From Sinonovacula constricta (taxonomy: Eukaryota; Mollusca; Bivalvia; Cardiida; Solecurtidae), in NCBI GenBank assembly GCA_007844125.1, contig CM017563.1:35595921-35659920 (forward strand): DNA of 64,000 bases, given 5' to 3'. Position numbers and translations under genes: made by a program. A model generated the notes under the pieces. The model made no database searches. It saw nothing but the letters and a program-made list of their open reading frames with translations, and was not told where the DNA came from. Positions within the stretch are counted from its first letter, which is position 1. Every line of letters begins with the position of its first letter. This document shows, piece by piece, positions 1-11,550 of the stretch.

Positions 1-69
1 CAGTGTCCGACAATTTTCAAGATGGTTTTGATATCCAGTAGTATATCATTGGATAATATCATTTACTTC
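1..69 (-). pseudogene. decayed MMP first catalytic exon (partial)
   Basis: The window edge cuts a counterpart of 26,091-26,191. The acceptor after tatttcag is kept, and the fourth codon (W84 in the intact gene) is now TGA. Further stops follow. The remaining exons of this copy would lie to the left of the window. Confidence 0.8.
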
Positions 70-959
70 CTGAAATAAAGCGAAGCAGAACAAAATACTA
101 AAGAGACACTGTTTGTATTTGATGTTTAAATATATTTAATTAACTTTAGGCGAAACAGAACATCTTGGATAAAATATACACTTGTCGGTAAATGGCGTTA
201 ATTGCATTCTAGCACAAGGTTAGCATTTTTACCCATGCTTGTTTTAAATATTGTCACCACGTTAGTTTTGTTCATTTAATTGTAAGTGTAAGTACAGTAC
301 GATTTTATACCTAAATATAGTAAGTTCTTCGACTTCTTTACAACAAAATTCATTACGATTCGACATGAACTAACAGGTCTTAATCTTGTGTTGGTTCTTT
401 GTGGAAGGGTGGTGTTGAAAGCCACAAATACATAATATTACATGTACTAGAAAAAACGACAACGTTGTAACTTACACTTTGCATATATTTTACGTAGATT
501 GATCTGACTCGAAGCCGATAATGTGCTATTTTCAACAGCAACAGCTAAGTCCTTTTGATATCGACGATATATAGATCGTACTGTTATCGGAACGCCTATT
601 TTAGCGACAGATAATTGAACTTGGGCCGCAAAGAGGATTCAAATAGACGATGCTTTTATGCAATTAGATAATTAGATAGCAAACAAAAGTGACATTGCCT
701 TTCAAGACATAAAATCTAATTAAATACAGTCAGTCATCTATCTTATAGAAGGGAAGGTAAACATAATTATATTTAAATACATTTCCTTTGTTTTGTAACC
801 TTATTGCTCTAGCGTTAAATGTTGTCAATGGCTTTTATGTATCACAATATACGATGACTCGGTAGAGTGTCTGTTTCTTGAAACCTTTAACAAACTTATA
901 ACACCCATTGCTGCTTTTGAACATATAAGGATAAATGCAGTCTAACAGTCTGTAGGGGA

Positions 960-2470
960 CTTGTAAGTGTAAAAGTGTACTATCAACTTGAACAGTGTTA
1001 ATGGCATTCAAGTTGAACTGTGTATCTAAGCCATTAAGTTGAAAATTGTATGTGGGGCCTGTTAAGTTGAACTGTGTATTTTAAGCCATACATACTGTGT
1101 ATTTTTTGCCTTAGAGTTAAACAGAGTATATAGGGCATTTATAAAAAAGCTGAACATTGTATTTAATGCAAGTTATTTTGAACTGTAAAATTTCAAAGAA
1201 TCAACTAAAGCGGTTACTTAAATTTCATAATACAAGTTCTACTTTTAAAAACATCTATCAAGTTGAATGATGTATTTACATTCATCTCGCATGTTTAAGC
1301 AATCAATTTTAATTTCGTGTAGGTATTAAACAGTAATATCGATACGTGTATTTAATAACGATGTAAATCGAATCCCAAAACGATATTCGAATATTCGTTA
1401 CGTGTATTCGAATCATATTCGAATATTCGGAACGGATTTATATCATAGTAGCACATAACATGGTCATTTTCCATTACTTTCAATGTGTTTATTCATTGTA
1501 AAATGTTTATTTCTGAACATAATGTAAATTGATAGCCTTATTTATTGCAGAGGCGGGGGTAAATTTATGATTTTAGCATTGCATTTAATTTTAAAACGAC
1601 GATTTCTTCTTTTTGAAATACAAACGGCAATATTATCAATCCGCCATTATCCTGTTTATAGTGAAGGACCAGACGGGGTGTTTCTTTATTGAACTGACAT
1701 GTGTGTTTATTGTACTTTGGCAACTGTTTCCACAGCTGTATGGTGATGTGACTGGGTCTAAGTGGGAGAGGGGTGGGGTGGGGCGGTAAGATGAGAAGGG
1801 GCTGTGCGCGGTAAGGTGATTTCATGCTGTTAACCAGATGGCAATGCGTTATCAGGAGACATGACCCCCACCCCCTCTATCTTAGAGCGAGCACAATCAC
1901 ATATCGCCAACGTCCTAAATCGTTGGGATACAATACGATCAACTAAAGAAATGCATTTTCAATTTTCTTAACAAAAGTAAAATAAAAATGATAAAACATT
2001 TGAATCCCAAAATCTCTTTTCGAATAGCGACTTGATATTCGAATATTCGAATATTCGTTAACGTTCCTAGTGTTTAAGTTTAGTTTAATTTCATGAGTTA
2101 AAAACTGTGTTTTAAACCTGCACGATAAAATGTGTATTGATAAGCCATCTAATGAAATTGTGTATACTTAAAACTATCCCTAAAGCTTAACTGTGTTTGT
2201 ATTCCGAAGCCATAATGCAGAACTCTGTATTTTAAAGCTATTTAGCATGTCTTACTGTGTATTTTTAAATCATCAGGCCGAGCTGTTAATTTTTCAAGCC
2301 ATCAAATTATATTGAGTATCTTAAAGCGATTTAGATGAACTGCGTATTTTAAATAAACCGAGTTGAACAATGTTCCTAAAACCATGAAGTTGAACGGTAT
2401 ATATTAAAACCATCAAGGTGAACTGTGTGTTTTAATACCATAAAGTTGACCTTCATATTTACGTCATTAT
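960..2470. repeat. degenerate minisatellite, copy 1 (interrupted)
   Basis: Loose tandem units of about 28-34 bp resemble AAGTTGAACTGTGTATTTT followed by AAAGCCATC. They occur at 960-1,200 and again at 2,090-2,470. The 1,200-2,090 interval between them is unrelated and absent from the partner array at 26,880-27,665. Confidence 0.75.
1373..2062. repeat. putative insertion bounded by TATTCGAATATTCG palindromes
   Basis: The palindrome-rich motif ATATTCGAATATTCGTTA, preceded by GAATCCCAAAA, occurs at 1,373-1,432 and again at 2,003-2,062. Together they bracket about 600 bp that interrupt the minisatellite. The duplicate partner lacks this interval, so it looks like a mobile insertion whose type I cannot name. 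No coding region was recognised inside. Confidence 0.45.
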
Positions 2471-3505
2471 AAGTCATTAAGTTTAAATCGGAGAGAAACC
2501 ACTTATCTGAAACACTATTTCCAGACAATCGAGTAGAAAACTACGTTTACATATTGCTGTTTCTTCCTAATGTATTTTATCTTAACCCATTTAGTGCATT
2601 GTTCTAAAGACGTGTGCATAATAATTTAAGATGTAAAAGTTGCAAAGAAAAACAAATAACTTGCCTCTGTTACCAGGGAAACACCTACGCACTAGCCACT
2701 AAAAATCAATGGTAACAGCTTAAATCGTGGCGAGTCATGACTTCAGGAAACTAGCTACAATATAATTAAATCAAAAGGAAACTCCAGGATCCGGGAACAT
2801 ATGTGATATGTAATATAAATCAGACATTGTAAACTACACAAGAATCTACGCGCATCCATGTATGTCCAGATTCTGAGCGATGTCTGGTCTGAATGTATTA
2901 CGCTTGGTTTGATATGTCTATGCTTTATAGATTCGCAATCAACAACATAAAATAAATGCTGCTAAAATCTTAGTCTTAGTTGTCAAGTTTATGTTGCAAG
3001 GCATATTTTTATGATGAATAGTTCAAGAAATATATGTTAAATGCTAGAAAAAAAGAAACTTTAAAAGTCTAGGTTTGTGGCAATCCCTACACTTCTTAAA
3101 TTACTCATTACGATTAATAGTCATGGTTTTCATGTCTACATCGATTTGTTCGACATTTTATATCACTTTTATAGATTGCGACAATAATAATCATAATCTA
3201 TGTTTATACTTCATTTATGGCCAGAATACACGTTAAGAATTTTGTAATATTGGTGATAGTATTGTAAACGTCCAAATTGCTTGCTAAAATTTACCACATT
3301 TTACCATATGAAATAATGTTAGCTCGATACAAATTGGTTCTATTTTAATCAAATATTTAGTTGCGTTTTCCCTGTTTATGACGAAACAAACGCAGTTTGT
3401 ATTTGCATATTCTACTCAAATGACTATGTAAAACGTCGTTAAAATGAAATACAACGTTTCATATGTAACATTGTTATATAGTATGTTAACATGCAAATGT
3501 CTGAC

Positions 3506-3668
3506 TGTGCAAAGAATATATAAGAAAAACTCCTATGAGCATTGCAACATATACAAAAAGACATGCTCCGTCTGCGGCGCCTACGAGTCCTAGTCCAGGT
3601 ACCTACTATATCCTTAACATCACATCTTGCTAGGAACATCATATCATGGGTGTTAGCATCCAGCACTC
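3506..3668 (-). pseudogene. decayed MMP cysteine-switch exon with repeat insertion
   Basis: This is the counterpart of 28,588-28,704. The frame is open (LDANTHDMMFLARCDVKD, then RTRRRRRRS), but the switch PRCGV has become ARCDV. Near the donor about 40 bp of the dispersed repeat A head have been inserted, replacing the furin-site end. The acceptor ends cgtag and a gtcaga donor remains at the expected place, now in a different phase. Confidence 0.82.
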
Positions 3669-3849
3669 CTACGAAACGACATATTCATAATAGTCGTATC
3701 GCTCTAGACATACATAGTATAAATGCCTGGAGTTGTTTTGTTGTAAAAGCACCATAGATGCGCGTATGTGTTGTAAAGTGCTTTCCTGGGAAAAACGACA
3801 GACAGCTTAAGTTAGAAGTAGCTAAAGCTTATCCCCTCAATTTTGAATA

Positions 3850-4485
3850 TTGAGTTGTATAGTCATTCTAACAATAGTGGAGATATCAAAGGCATCAAAG
3901 CTGGTCACCTACGAACGCTGGAAGGTTCTCCAGGTGAAATAATTAGTGGTGCAGGATATGGTCAGTTAGGAAGTAGTCTACCAAGCAAGCAGCAGAACAG
4001 CCTTAATTAACCATCACAGTGTGTTACTAGACAGCAAGGGGAGGAGAATAGGCACAAGGCAGCATCATAGGTCGATGACTTTAGACAAGGTTGAAAGAAA
4101 GAGGGTGGGCCAATGTCAATCTGCAGAAGCGATACAAATAGGGCCCAAGAGAAAACAAGACAAAGTGAAAGGTCCATGTGTGATCTAAATTAGCTGATAA
4201 GAATTGTAAATCTTGAACATATTCACCACTGCAGCTACATTTGTTTTAAGATTGCATATAATGTGTTGCTTTTACCCAACAAATCATCACCATTGGGAGG
4301 TGATTGATCATCCAACTAGCCTACTGTACGAAGAGATAAGGTCCTCTAGACACTTGTTGTCTACATGTCACAGAGCTCATACTAAAGGAAAGTGTAAATG
4401 CTGCACGACAACGTACACATGGAGCCTGCAAACAACCTCGAGTAAGGTGGGGAGCACGACAGGCTACTGGCCAAGATTAACTTAA
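3850..4485 (+). pseudogene. possible Myb/SANT-like transposon remnant, copy 1
   Basis: Duplicate of 28,780-29,203 with more substitutions and small indels. A short frame keeps WEVIDHPTSLLYEEIRSSRH. It lies between the decayed cysteine-switch and propeptide exons, in what was an MMP intron. Confidence 0.28.
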
Positions 4486-4984
4486 CCGTCATAAGACAAA
4501 AGCTCTCTGTTGGAACTGTGGGTTTTAAAAAATTGGGGTCCTATGCACAGAGAATTTTAGTAAATCTGGGTGAATTATTCTCAAGTTAACCTTCAATGTT
4601 AAAGGATTTTTATAGACTTTATAATTCAATTTTAATAAAACTTTATTATTTTATCTAACATATCATCAAATTTTAAGTAAATGTCTTAGTTTAAGTAAGA
4701 GAAAATAGCCAAGATTTTGCATGGATACATTCCTTGACATTTCCAACATTTTCTAACATAGGTGGTTTGCATGTGTATTGGTAAGAGACTGCTGAGATCA
4801 AATCAAAGTCCTTTACAATCAACAATTGTGTGTGGTTCTTCTAATAGAAACAATACTTCTCCCTCTTCAAAATACTGTTAGGACATTATTTTCAAATGAC
4901 GTCACTGCTTTCGTCATAACTAAACAAAGAAAACGTCAGCGCTTGGACATTTTTATTCAAATAGATAAAAAAATTGCTCAAATG

Positions 4985-5215
4985 AGAAACTCATCGGGTA
5001 GTGCGAAGTTAGAGCCTTAAAAAACTGGTTTATGCACCCCAGTCGGTCTGTTTTGCCGACTGACCGTTCCAAGCGGTAACTGTATAGTTGGCTCGTTTTG
5101 TTAAATGACTCATCACAGTTTTGTTCTTGCATTTACATTTGGCTTGCCTTTAAAAACCTTTGTCCTCTGAATTTTCAAAGTTTCAATGTTGCAATGCTCA
5201 TAGGTCATATATTCA
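4985..5215 (-). repeat. dispersed repeat A, near-complete copy
   Basis: Reverse-strand copy of a dispersed repeat. The head reads GACCTATGAGCATTGCAACA and the body ends with the hairpin core GGTCAGTCGGCAAAACAGAC then CGACTGGGGTG. The partner duplicate near 29,300-29,900 lacks it, so it was inserted after the segmental duplication. Confidence 0.7.
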
Positions 5216-6652
5216 ATCAAAAATTTTCTACGTTAAAATAGAAACTGGATCTAGACAAATCTGTAAATAGTAGGCATATTCGATTATTAGATCTTATCTT
5301 AAATAGAGCCCTTTATAGCTATGTTTCTAAGGAATGCAGAGTTTTAAGACGGATTGCGAAGGAGATTGAGGCAAAACGATAGCTTGTCAGTGAACGTTGT
5401 GAGTAATCAAAACCAACTGATGGAAGATGTGGGTTGAATGATATATGTGCCACCGTCTTGATTTCACCCATTATTAAAGCTGCACGCCAGTCACTTATTC
5501 CTCTTTTTTAAGGACGAAACAAAGCTTTTGCGGTGAAAGGATTGTTTAACACTACTGAAAAAGAATACATCAAATGGAATTTTAAGTCTCAGTTATAATA
5601 AGTAATGGCATCAGCTTTCTCATCATCGTTATAACCATCACCGTTATCACCAGCAGCAGAAACAGCAGTAGCATCAGATACACCGTTGTCATCATGAAAT
5701 GAAATAAAATTCATAATTAAAATAACCTAAATACTATACTAATACTATAATCATCGTTTGGATAAACTGGTTTACAGGTATTTAAAGTAGTAAAAAGGAA
5801 TAACTTACAGCGGTGCTTAAATAATGAAAGGGCTAAAACTAAAGTAAATTTTTATATTAACATCTGGAATTATTTATCTTGTTGATCGAAAAAAATGTGT
5901 CTTTTTAGTAAGTAGTATTTTTATATAGTTTAAATTAAATCTTCAATCATCTTATTTTGTTTGCATATAAATTGACTTTTTAACACATCTATCCCATTTT
6001 CGTTTTATAATAGAAAATGTGCTCTTTAAGGGTATAGCAAGACCATTTACAGGTCAAATGGTCTGTGCCAGCGTAATTCAATTAACCAATGGCCAGAGGT
6101 AGTTCCAACACTGTTTCCTGGCCTTGCTCTCCTGGCATATATACACACATCGGCAAATTGGAAGGAAGACAATTTTATTTATATGGTTGGCCCATTTGTC
6201 ACTGGGAAAGAGTAGGCACGGGAATGGACAATAATAGAAATTGATATCGTTTACTCATTTGTATTTCCGCTGGATGATGAATCAGTTCGCTGCAGGGCTG
6301 CAGAATGACCAAGCAGACGGCGAATTTTATATAAAGGGATGTCGTTAACAGTCGGAAGTACAATTAGAACTCAAATTAAGTTTGACTTTTTTTATTCTTG
6401 CCGTATGTTTGTTGGTCAAACAATTATGATAAATTCCGACATACATTCCGCAGCATGTTGGCATCTCGATTATAAATAATGAAGGTGTTTTTCAAAGTAA
6501 CTAACAAGCGACTTAATACCTTATTGCAAAGGTTGAGTATCAGAAAACATTTGTGTCAGAAGGTCTTCCAAGTGTACCGATGCGAACTCGTACAAGTACT
6601 TAATGATTACCTCCCCAAGTTACAAAGAATGACAGCGCGACACTTTACCCAC

Positions 6653-6769
6653 CTGTAACCGGAAGTCCGGCATATTTTCTGGAAATTAGCCACGGCCTGT
6701 TGTACAAAGTCTCAGGTTCCCTGATTGGCTGTTGGTAGATTCTAGGGACCCGTATTTCGTTGAGTACTC
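6653..6769 (-). pseudogene. decayed MMP propeptide exon (tandem copy)
   Basis: This is the counterpart of the intact propeptide exon at 31,950-32,073. Both splice sites survive (acceptor cttacag, donor gtgggt) and the start reads EYSTKYGSLES. An 8-bp deletion after the SGNL codons and a 1-bp insertion further on shift the frame into a stop. The exon is 117 bp against 124 bp in the intact gene. Confidence 0.85.
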
Positions 6770-9029
6770 CTGTAAGTATTGGTGTTTGGTTTTGATATAC
6801 ACCGCACCAACAAGAGTACATATTTGTGACTTTAATTTATTGTTATTGGAGGAGGATCCCGCATGGCTAAAAAGAATCACGGTCATCTGGAATATGTAGA
6901 AAAGATGGCAAAACATCTGTTTATATAGAGTACCGAAATATATTAACATAAATATTGTACCAACTTTAAATTAATTATGTCATATTACTCATATTTCTTT
7001 TTCTTTCCAGTCGTTATGAAAAATAATATTTACAAAAAAATAGCACACGTTAAAATTGCAAATATAATAAATAATAGATGTGTTGTTGTTAAATTATTAA
7101 ATGTTGTGTGTTTGTTTTTTCATTTGATTTTTCTTGAGTTGCAAATTGTGTTTTAAAGAAAAGTAAATAGTGAGTTATATTCATGTAAAATGAAACTAGT
7201 GCGAGTGTTAATAAACTGCAAGTGATTTATTTAATATTAGTGCTTTATTTAAAGTAATAGTGCTACTATGCTATATTGATATTAACACTGACCAGTTTTT
7301 AGGCGGCCCAAAACACAATATAAAAAATCATTTTTATAGCACTCTTGGCACATGCCTTGCAACAGCGTGAAATTTAGTTAGTTACCTTGTTACATCACAT
7401 CAGCACTAACACACTTTTCTCCGTAGAAAGGACAAAAAAGCTATATAATCAATACGCCAAAAGTGTATGCTGCTGCTTTAGTTTTATTCTCACGGGACCC
7501 TAGATCAATATAAATATCATCCGGCTAGGCAAGAAACAAGCCATACCATGTTAAACTAGGTCAAGTCAATGACATTGTCTCGTTTCTCTTCTCAAGCATA
7601 TTACATCAGGTGAGTTTACACCCCGCCCCGAATCATGTCAGAAATGGAAATATGCAATAATTGTTGCTACCTAAAAACAGTCTTTGATGAAAAATGTAAC
7701 ATGCTTCATTTCCCCTGAAGTTAAGAATTGACCACGATATAAATGATTCCAATTTAGTATAAGTAACAGAATAAAAGTTGCTAATGTCCGTCTCTAAAAC
7801 TTGTTCCATCAGTCTCATTTTAAGAGGATGAAACCGTATCACTTTAAATTTACCTCTTAGTGAACAAATCAGAGGAATGACCGGTATTGCTAGTTATTCA
7901 AAGAATGATATAACTGAAATAAACTTGGGGGCTGATGACTGATGAAATAAGTTGCACATTTTAAATTCGCGTGTTTTATTTTGCTGACAAATCTGATTTT
8001 GATGGTAAATGTGTGGAAAAAAGAAATATCTAATTCAGAGCTGCATGCTGTTTCAATTATTGATTCTATTGCCATAAAATCGTTTAATCAAATTTGGCTA
8101 TGGCTATTTTGTTAAGTTTAATAGAAAAATACTCATTAAACAAGGTAAAACTATTTTCATAACCCCTTCTATGAATTAAGTATTAATAAGTTGGGTTATG
8201 AACTTGCAATCTCTATCGTTCAGAGAAAAATATAATATACGTACGGTGGTGTTATTTGTTTCACAAAATAGAGCGTTCTGTTGAGTGCACGGTTATTTTT
8301 GGGTTGCGCCGCGTCGCCTACACCATACCTCTTAAAATATCGAAAAAAGATCCAATATTATCGTAAAATATTAAAATTTTCTGTAAATAAATAAGTAAAT
8401 GTGCAAAATATGTGCATGCAATAAATAAAGAAAATCGAACAATAAGAACTGTTTTTATTTCTGTTGTCTACGATTTATTGGGACAACCCTAGTATTATAA
8501 TTATGTGCACAATTAAACTGTCGACCTATATTAATAAATAAAGGTAACATGCCAAGATAGTGGTAGCTCAGATATTAAAACACCAATAAATCATTCTCTA
8601 TCGCATGTCATATACTATAACCAATATTGTTCAAGTTCGTTTTCCATTCAAAAGTAGCAATCACGTTCATTGTATTTATTGTCTTGGCATACATCGACTA
8701 CCAGAAGCCTAGTGGTTCTTTGCTCTTTTAGCCAATAATTTCAGTTTGAAAAAATATATAAACATATAATGTATGTAACCATATTTCTTTCTCTTACATC
8801 ATGTTTGGTAGGTTTATTGCAGTTACAATATAAAGACAGTTTATATTTCTATCAGCAGCGTCCCTATTATACTCGGCAAAACGATTGGTACTAATCCTCT
8901 ACACTGTCAGGAAAACAAAGCACTGCTAAGAGCAAAGCAAGTTAAAAATTACAGCAACCACTGGAACTGTTCTTGCTTGTTGATAAACAAAACCGGCGAA
9001 GCTTTTAGGTACTGTATATATAGTACATT

Positions 9030-9530
9030 TGTCGAAAGATTATATGTCTGTATATATCTTCATTTGATCAATTCTTACTCCCGATGCAGAGGCTGTTTGT
9101 TATTCCTCTTTAATGGGATATTTCATTTACACGGTTTGTTTAAGAGACAACCCTTTAGGAAGAGCGAAGGAGTGGCACTCTACAAACCAGGTTTTAAGAA
9201 ACACAGTTGGTTCGTTTTACGACCGTTCCAATGCGGTTAAGCTTTTCTTTGTCCTTATCTATATGTTTTACTTAATAAGAACAATGTAAATATAATATTG
9301 TGGTTCTATGTTTCTCTATGAGTACACTGTGGAGAGAGGTCAACAGGAAGTGCTAGGCTGTAGCGCTCCACAAACCAGATTAATTGACCCTAGTCAGTCA
9401 TTTTGCTGACTGACCGTTCCAAGGCGGTAACAGTTTTTTTTTCTTTTTGTGGTTTGTGTCTTGGCTGTGTGGTTTTATTTTCGCCATTTACATTTACCTG
9501 TTTGCCTTCTCTGTCTAGAGGTAGTAATAT
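9030..9530 (-). repeat. two repeat A copies, reverse strand
   Basis: Two partial copies lie here: 9,030-9,240, carrying the tail (core, AACCTGGTTTGTAGAGTGCC, then CTCTGCATCGGGAGT), and 9,340-9,530, carrying core plus upstream part. Both are absent from the partner duplicate. Confidence 0.65.
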
Positions 9531-10099
9531 GATTTTAATATCTGTGGTAATTCTTATAATACATTTTCTTATTTTCTAGTTAATTAAAGAAGCGAATGCA
9601 GTATATACAGTGAAAAACAAAAAAATGCTAAAACATTAATCGTTGGATATTACCTATAAGTTACCTGTGTGATTCGAACTTGTTCTTGCATTATTATTTT
9701 TCACTTTTCCACATAATGTATGCTGGCATTTTTTAACATAACAATATTTCTTATTTATCCCACCTTACCTATGGACCCACGAACATTTCCAGTAAAAATG
9801 TGTGATTCTTGGGCCGATGATCTTTCTGTGTCAGAGAGTCCTTGGCTTTTCTGGGAAAGTAGATACGACATTGTTATTATTTAACATTAGAAGAGGTTCA
9901 AATGTAAGGATCACTTGTAATAAGAACTAAACCAAAATAGTCAACCGTTATATAAATAATGAGGCAAGAGATCAAAGTTTATCTTCTAATTAACCACTTC
10001 GTTTTTTAGTCAAATACAAGTTTATACAGTTGTTTACTTGCATATCTTCTGTCTAACGCAACCATGCAATCACATATTTCTTAACAATCAATTTTATTC

Positions 10100-10289
10100 C
10101 TCGGCCTCTCTATTTCCCCAAAGAGGAGGCGAGTCTATTCCTCGACCCTGGTTTTTTTACGGCGCGTTGTCCCTGACGCTCCCTAGATTTGTGGATCGAC
10201 TAGTCCGACCATGTGCCCCCTTGAAATATTTGTCTCCGACACCCGCCCTCTGTTTTTCGTTCCACAAGATACTTAGTCTTTGAGTCTAT
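10100..10289 (+). repeat. GC-richer flank resembling 12,290-12,450
   Basis: This block (GCGAGTCTATTCCTCGACCC, then CTCTGTTTTTCGTTCCAC) loosely matches 12,290-12,450 in the same orientation (TTGTTTTTCGCTCTATTGAG, then GAGTCGAGTCCTCAGCCG). Both are richer in GC than their surroundings and flank the inverted-repeat element. They may be remnants of the host repeat that it entered. Function unknown. Confidence 0.3.
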
Positions 10290-10335
10290 TGGGCAGTCCG
10301 ATAACTAAGTTGTCTTCCCTTGAGTACTCTCCGAA

Positions 10336-10367
10336 TGCGCATGCGCATTAAAACTTCCGGGGTATAA
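10336..10367 (+). promoter_or_regulatory. NRF1-like and ETS-like motifs by the left terminus
   Basis: The stretch holds TGCGCATGCGCA (a perfect NRF1-type palindrome), then ACTTCCGG (an ETS/GABP-type core), then GTATAAG, all within about 32 bp, next to the left outer inverted repeat. The right terminus has AAGATGGCGGAC (YY1-like) at the decayed start codon. This is motif evidence only. Confidence 0.3.
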
Positions 10368-10883
10368 GTAGAAATTTTATCAGCGTGTATAACACACACA
10401 TCAAGTGATATGGAAAGTTGATTAAAGAAAGAAACAAAACCAAAATGGAAATCGCCGAAATATTGCTGAATATGTAAAGGTGTTGTTTATAGCGGGAAGG
10501 TGGTCGAAAACAGAACTGTTTCATTGCATCGATTTCCTCAAAAAAAGCGGCTGCGACGCATTTTGATGGTATTAATACACTTCGCCCCTCCCTTAAACTG
10601 GTAATAGTTCGCCCTTGATTGGTAACAGCTCGCCCGAGATAGGTAACAGTTCGCCCTTGCTACATGTCGCCTTCGGATATAAGTGTATACATCGAGAAAA
10701 AAAGTAAATTGGTTAATTTATTTATAACCATTCACATTGTAATTTGTTTTCTTCGTCTTAATATACATTATGAGCTCTCTGATATAAGTGTATACGCCAC
10801 CCTTCGCCATTAAAAAATCTTTAAGAAATTAAGTAAAAGAATGTAAAACTTATTAATTTTTTATTATTTTGACACCATTCACA

Positions 10884-11210
10884 TTAAATTATGCTTCTTT
10901 TGTCTCCTTCTTTATTATTATAAACAACCGTATTATTAGCATCGTAAATTATTATATTTTTATTTTCATATTTTAAAATTGTTTTAACCAAAGAAAAAAA
11001 ATCTGATCCTCCCAGTACAATATACGAACTGTCACTGTTCCGTGATTTAAATGCAATGTTGCGACCTAAAAAATAATAATTATACTGTGTACGTGGTTTA
11101 TTTATTTCAAATTGTATATTTAAATAAAATTCCGCTGTTGCAAGGATTTTAATGTTACTTAGTTGCATACATATTTTGTTGCAAATACTTAATAAGGTTG
11201 TCATACTCAA
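10884..11210 (-). CDS. unrecognised 108-codon frame inside inner element
   Basis: An ATG-started open frame of 108 codons sits inside the inverted-repeat element. It has no recognised domain. Composition is rich in N, I, Y and K, as chance frames in AT-rich DNA often are, although FFLGRN-like and SSYIVLGGSDFFSLVK stretches look protein-like. No splice or expression signal ties to it. It may be a remnant of an element-encoded protein or spurious. Confidence 0.2.
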   Translation of the reverse strand: MSMTTLLSICNKICMQLSNIKILATAEFYLNIQFEINKPRTQYNYYFLGRNIAFKSRNSDSSYIVLGGSDFFSLVKTILKYENKNIIIYDANNTVVYNNKEGDKRSII

Positions 11211-11256
11211 GATGACTTGAGTATGCAGTTATCTTATAATTGCACATAAAGCGTGA

Positions 11257-11550
11257 ACGTTAATTGGTGTTTGCCTACAGACATTATTGTGATGTTACCA
11301 TTCGCACTAATCTTTGATTGATAATTAGTCAGTGTGATCTTGATTAAATGTTTACCGACATAGGCGTATATAAAATTTAAAATTAATAAATTGGTCAGTG
11401 TGTGATTGTTAATTGATTTTTGCCTAGTCATTATTGTGATGATAGCGTCAGCACTAATTTTGATTGATAATAAGTCACCATGATCTTAACTGATGCTTGC
11501 CGTCATAGACGTATATAAGTGCTTGCAATTAATAGACTAGTCAGTGATTC
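11257..11550 (+). promoter_or_regulatory. duplicated GATA/TATA/CAGTG promoter-like unit
   Basis: Two tandem units of about 145 bp each carry TTGATTGATAA (a GATA motif), then TATATAA, then CAGTG. TATA starts at 11,367 and 11,512, and the A of CAGTG is at 11,397 and 11,543, so the spacing is 30 and 31 bp. That matches metazoan TATA-to-initiator geometry. The only frame directly downstream is ten codons from 11,588, so any transcript is unknown. Confidence 0.4.

Larger units (their letters stand above)
1..9980. repeat. ancient segmental duplicate of 26.1-35.4 kb
   Basis: Collinear similarity to 26,100-35,400 appears at many points. Examples are the three MMP exons, the 30-bp-type minisatellite, 3,850-4,480 (28,780-29,170), 5,320-5,465 (30,010-30,170), 6,000-6,360 (30,930-31,290), 7,430-7,600 (33,020-33,190) and 9,790-9,940 (35,190-35,370). 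Intron similarity is well conserved in patches and lost elsewhere, so the duplication is old. Each copy has later private insertions. Confidence 0.85.
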
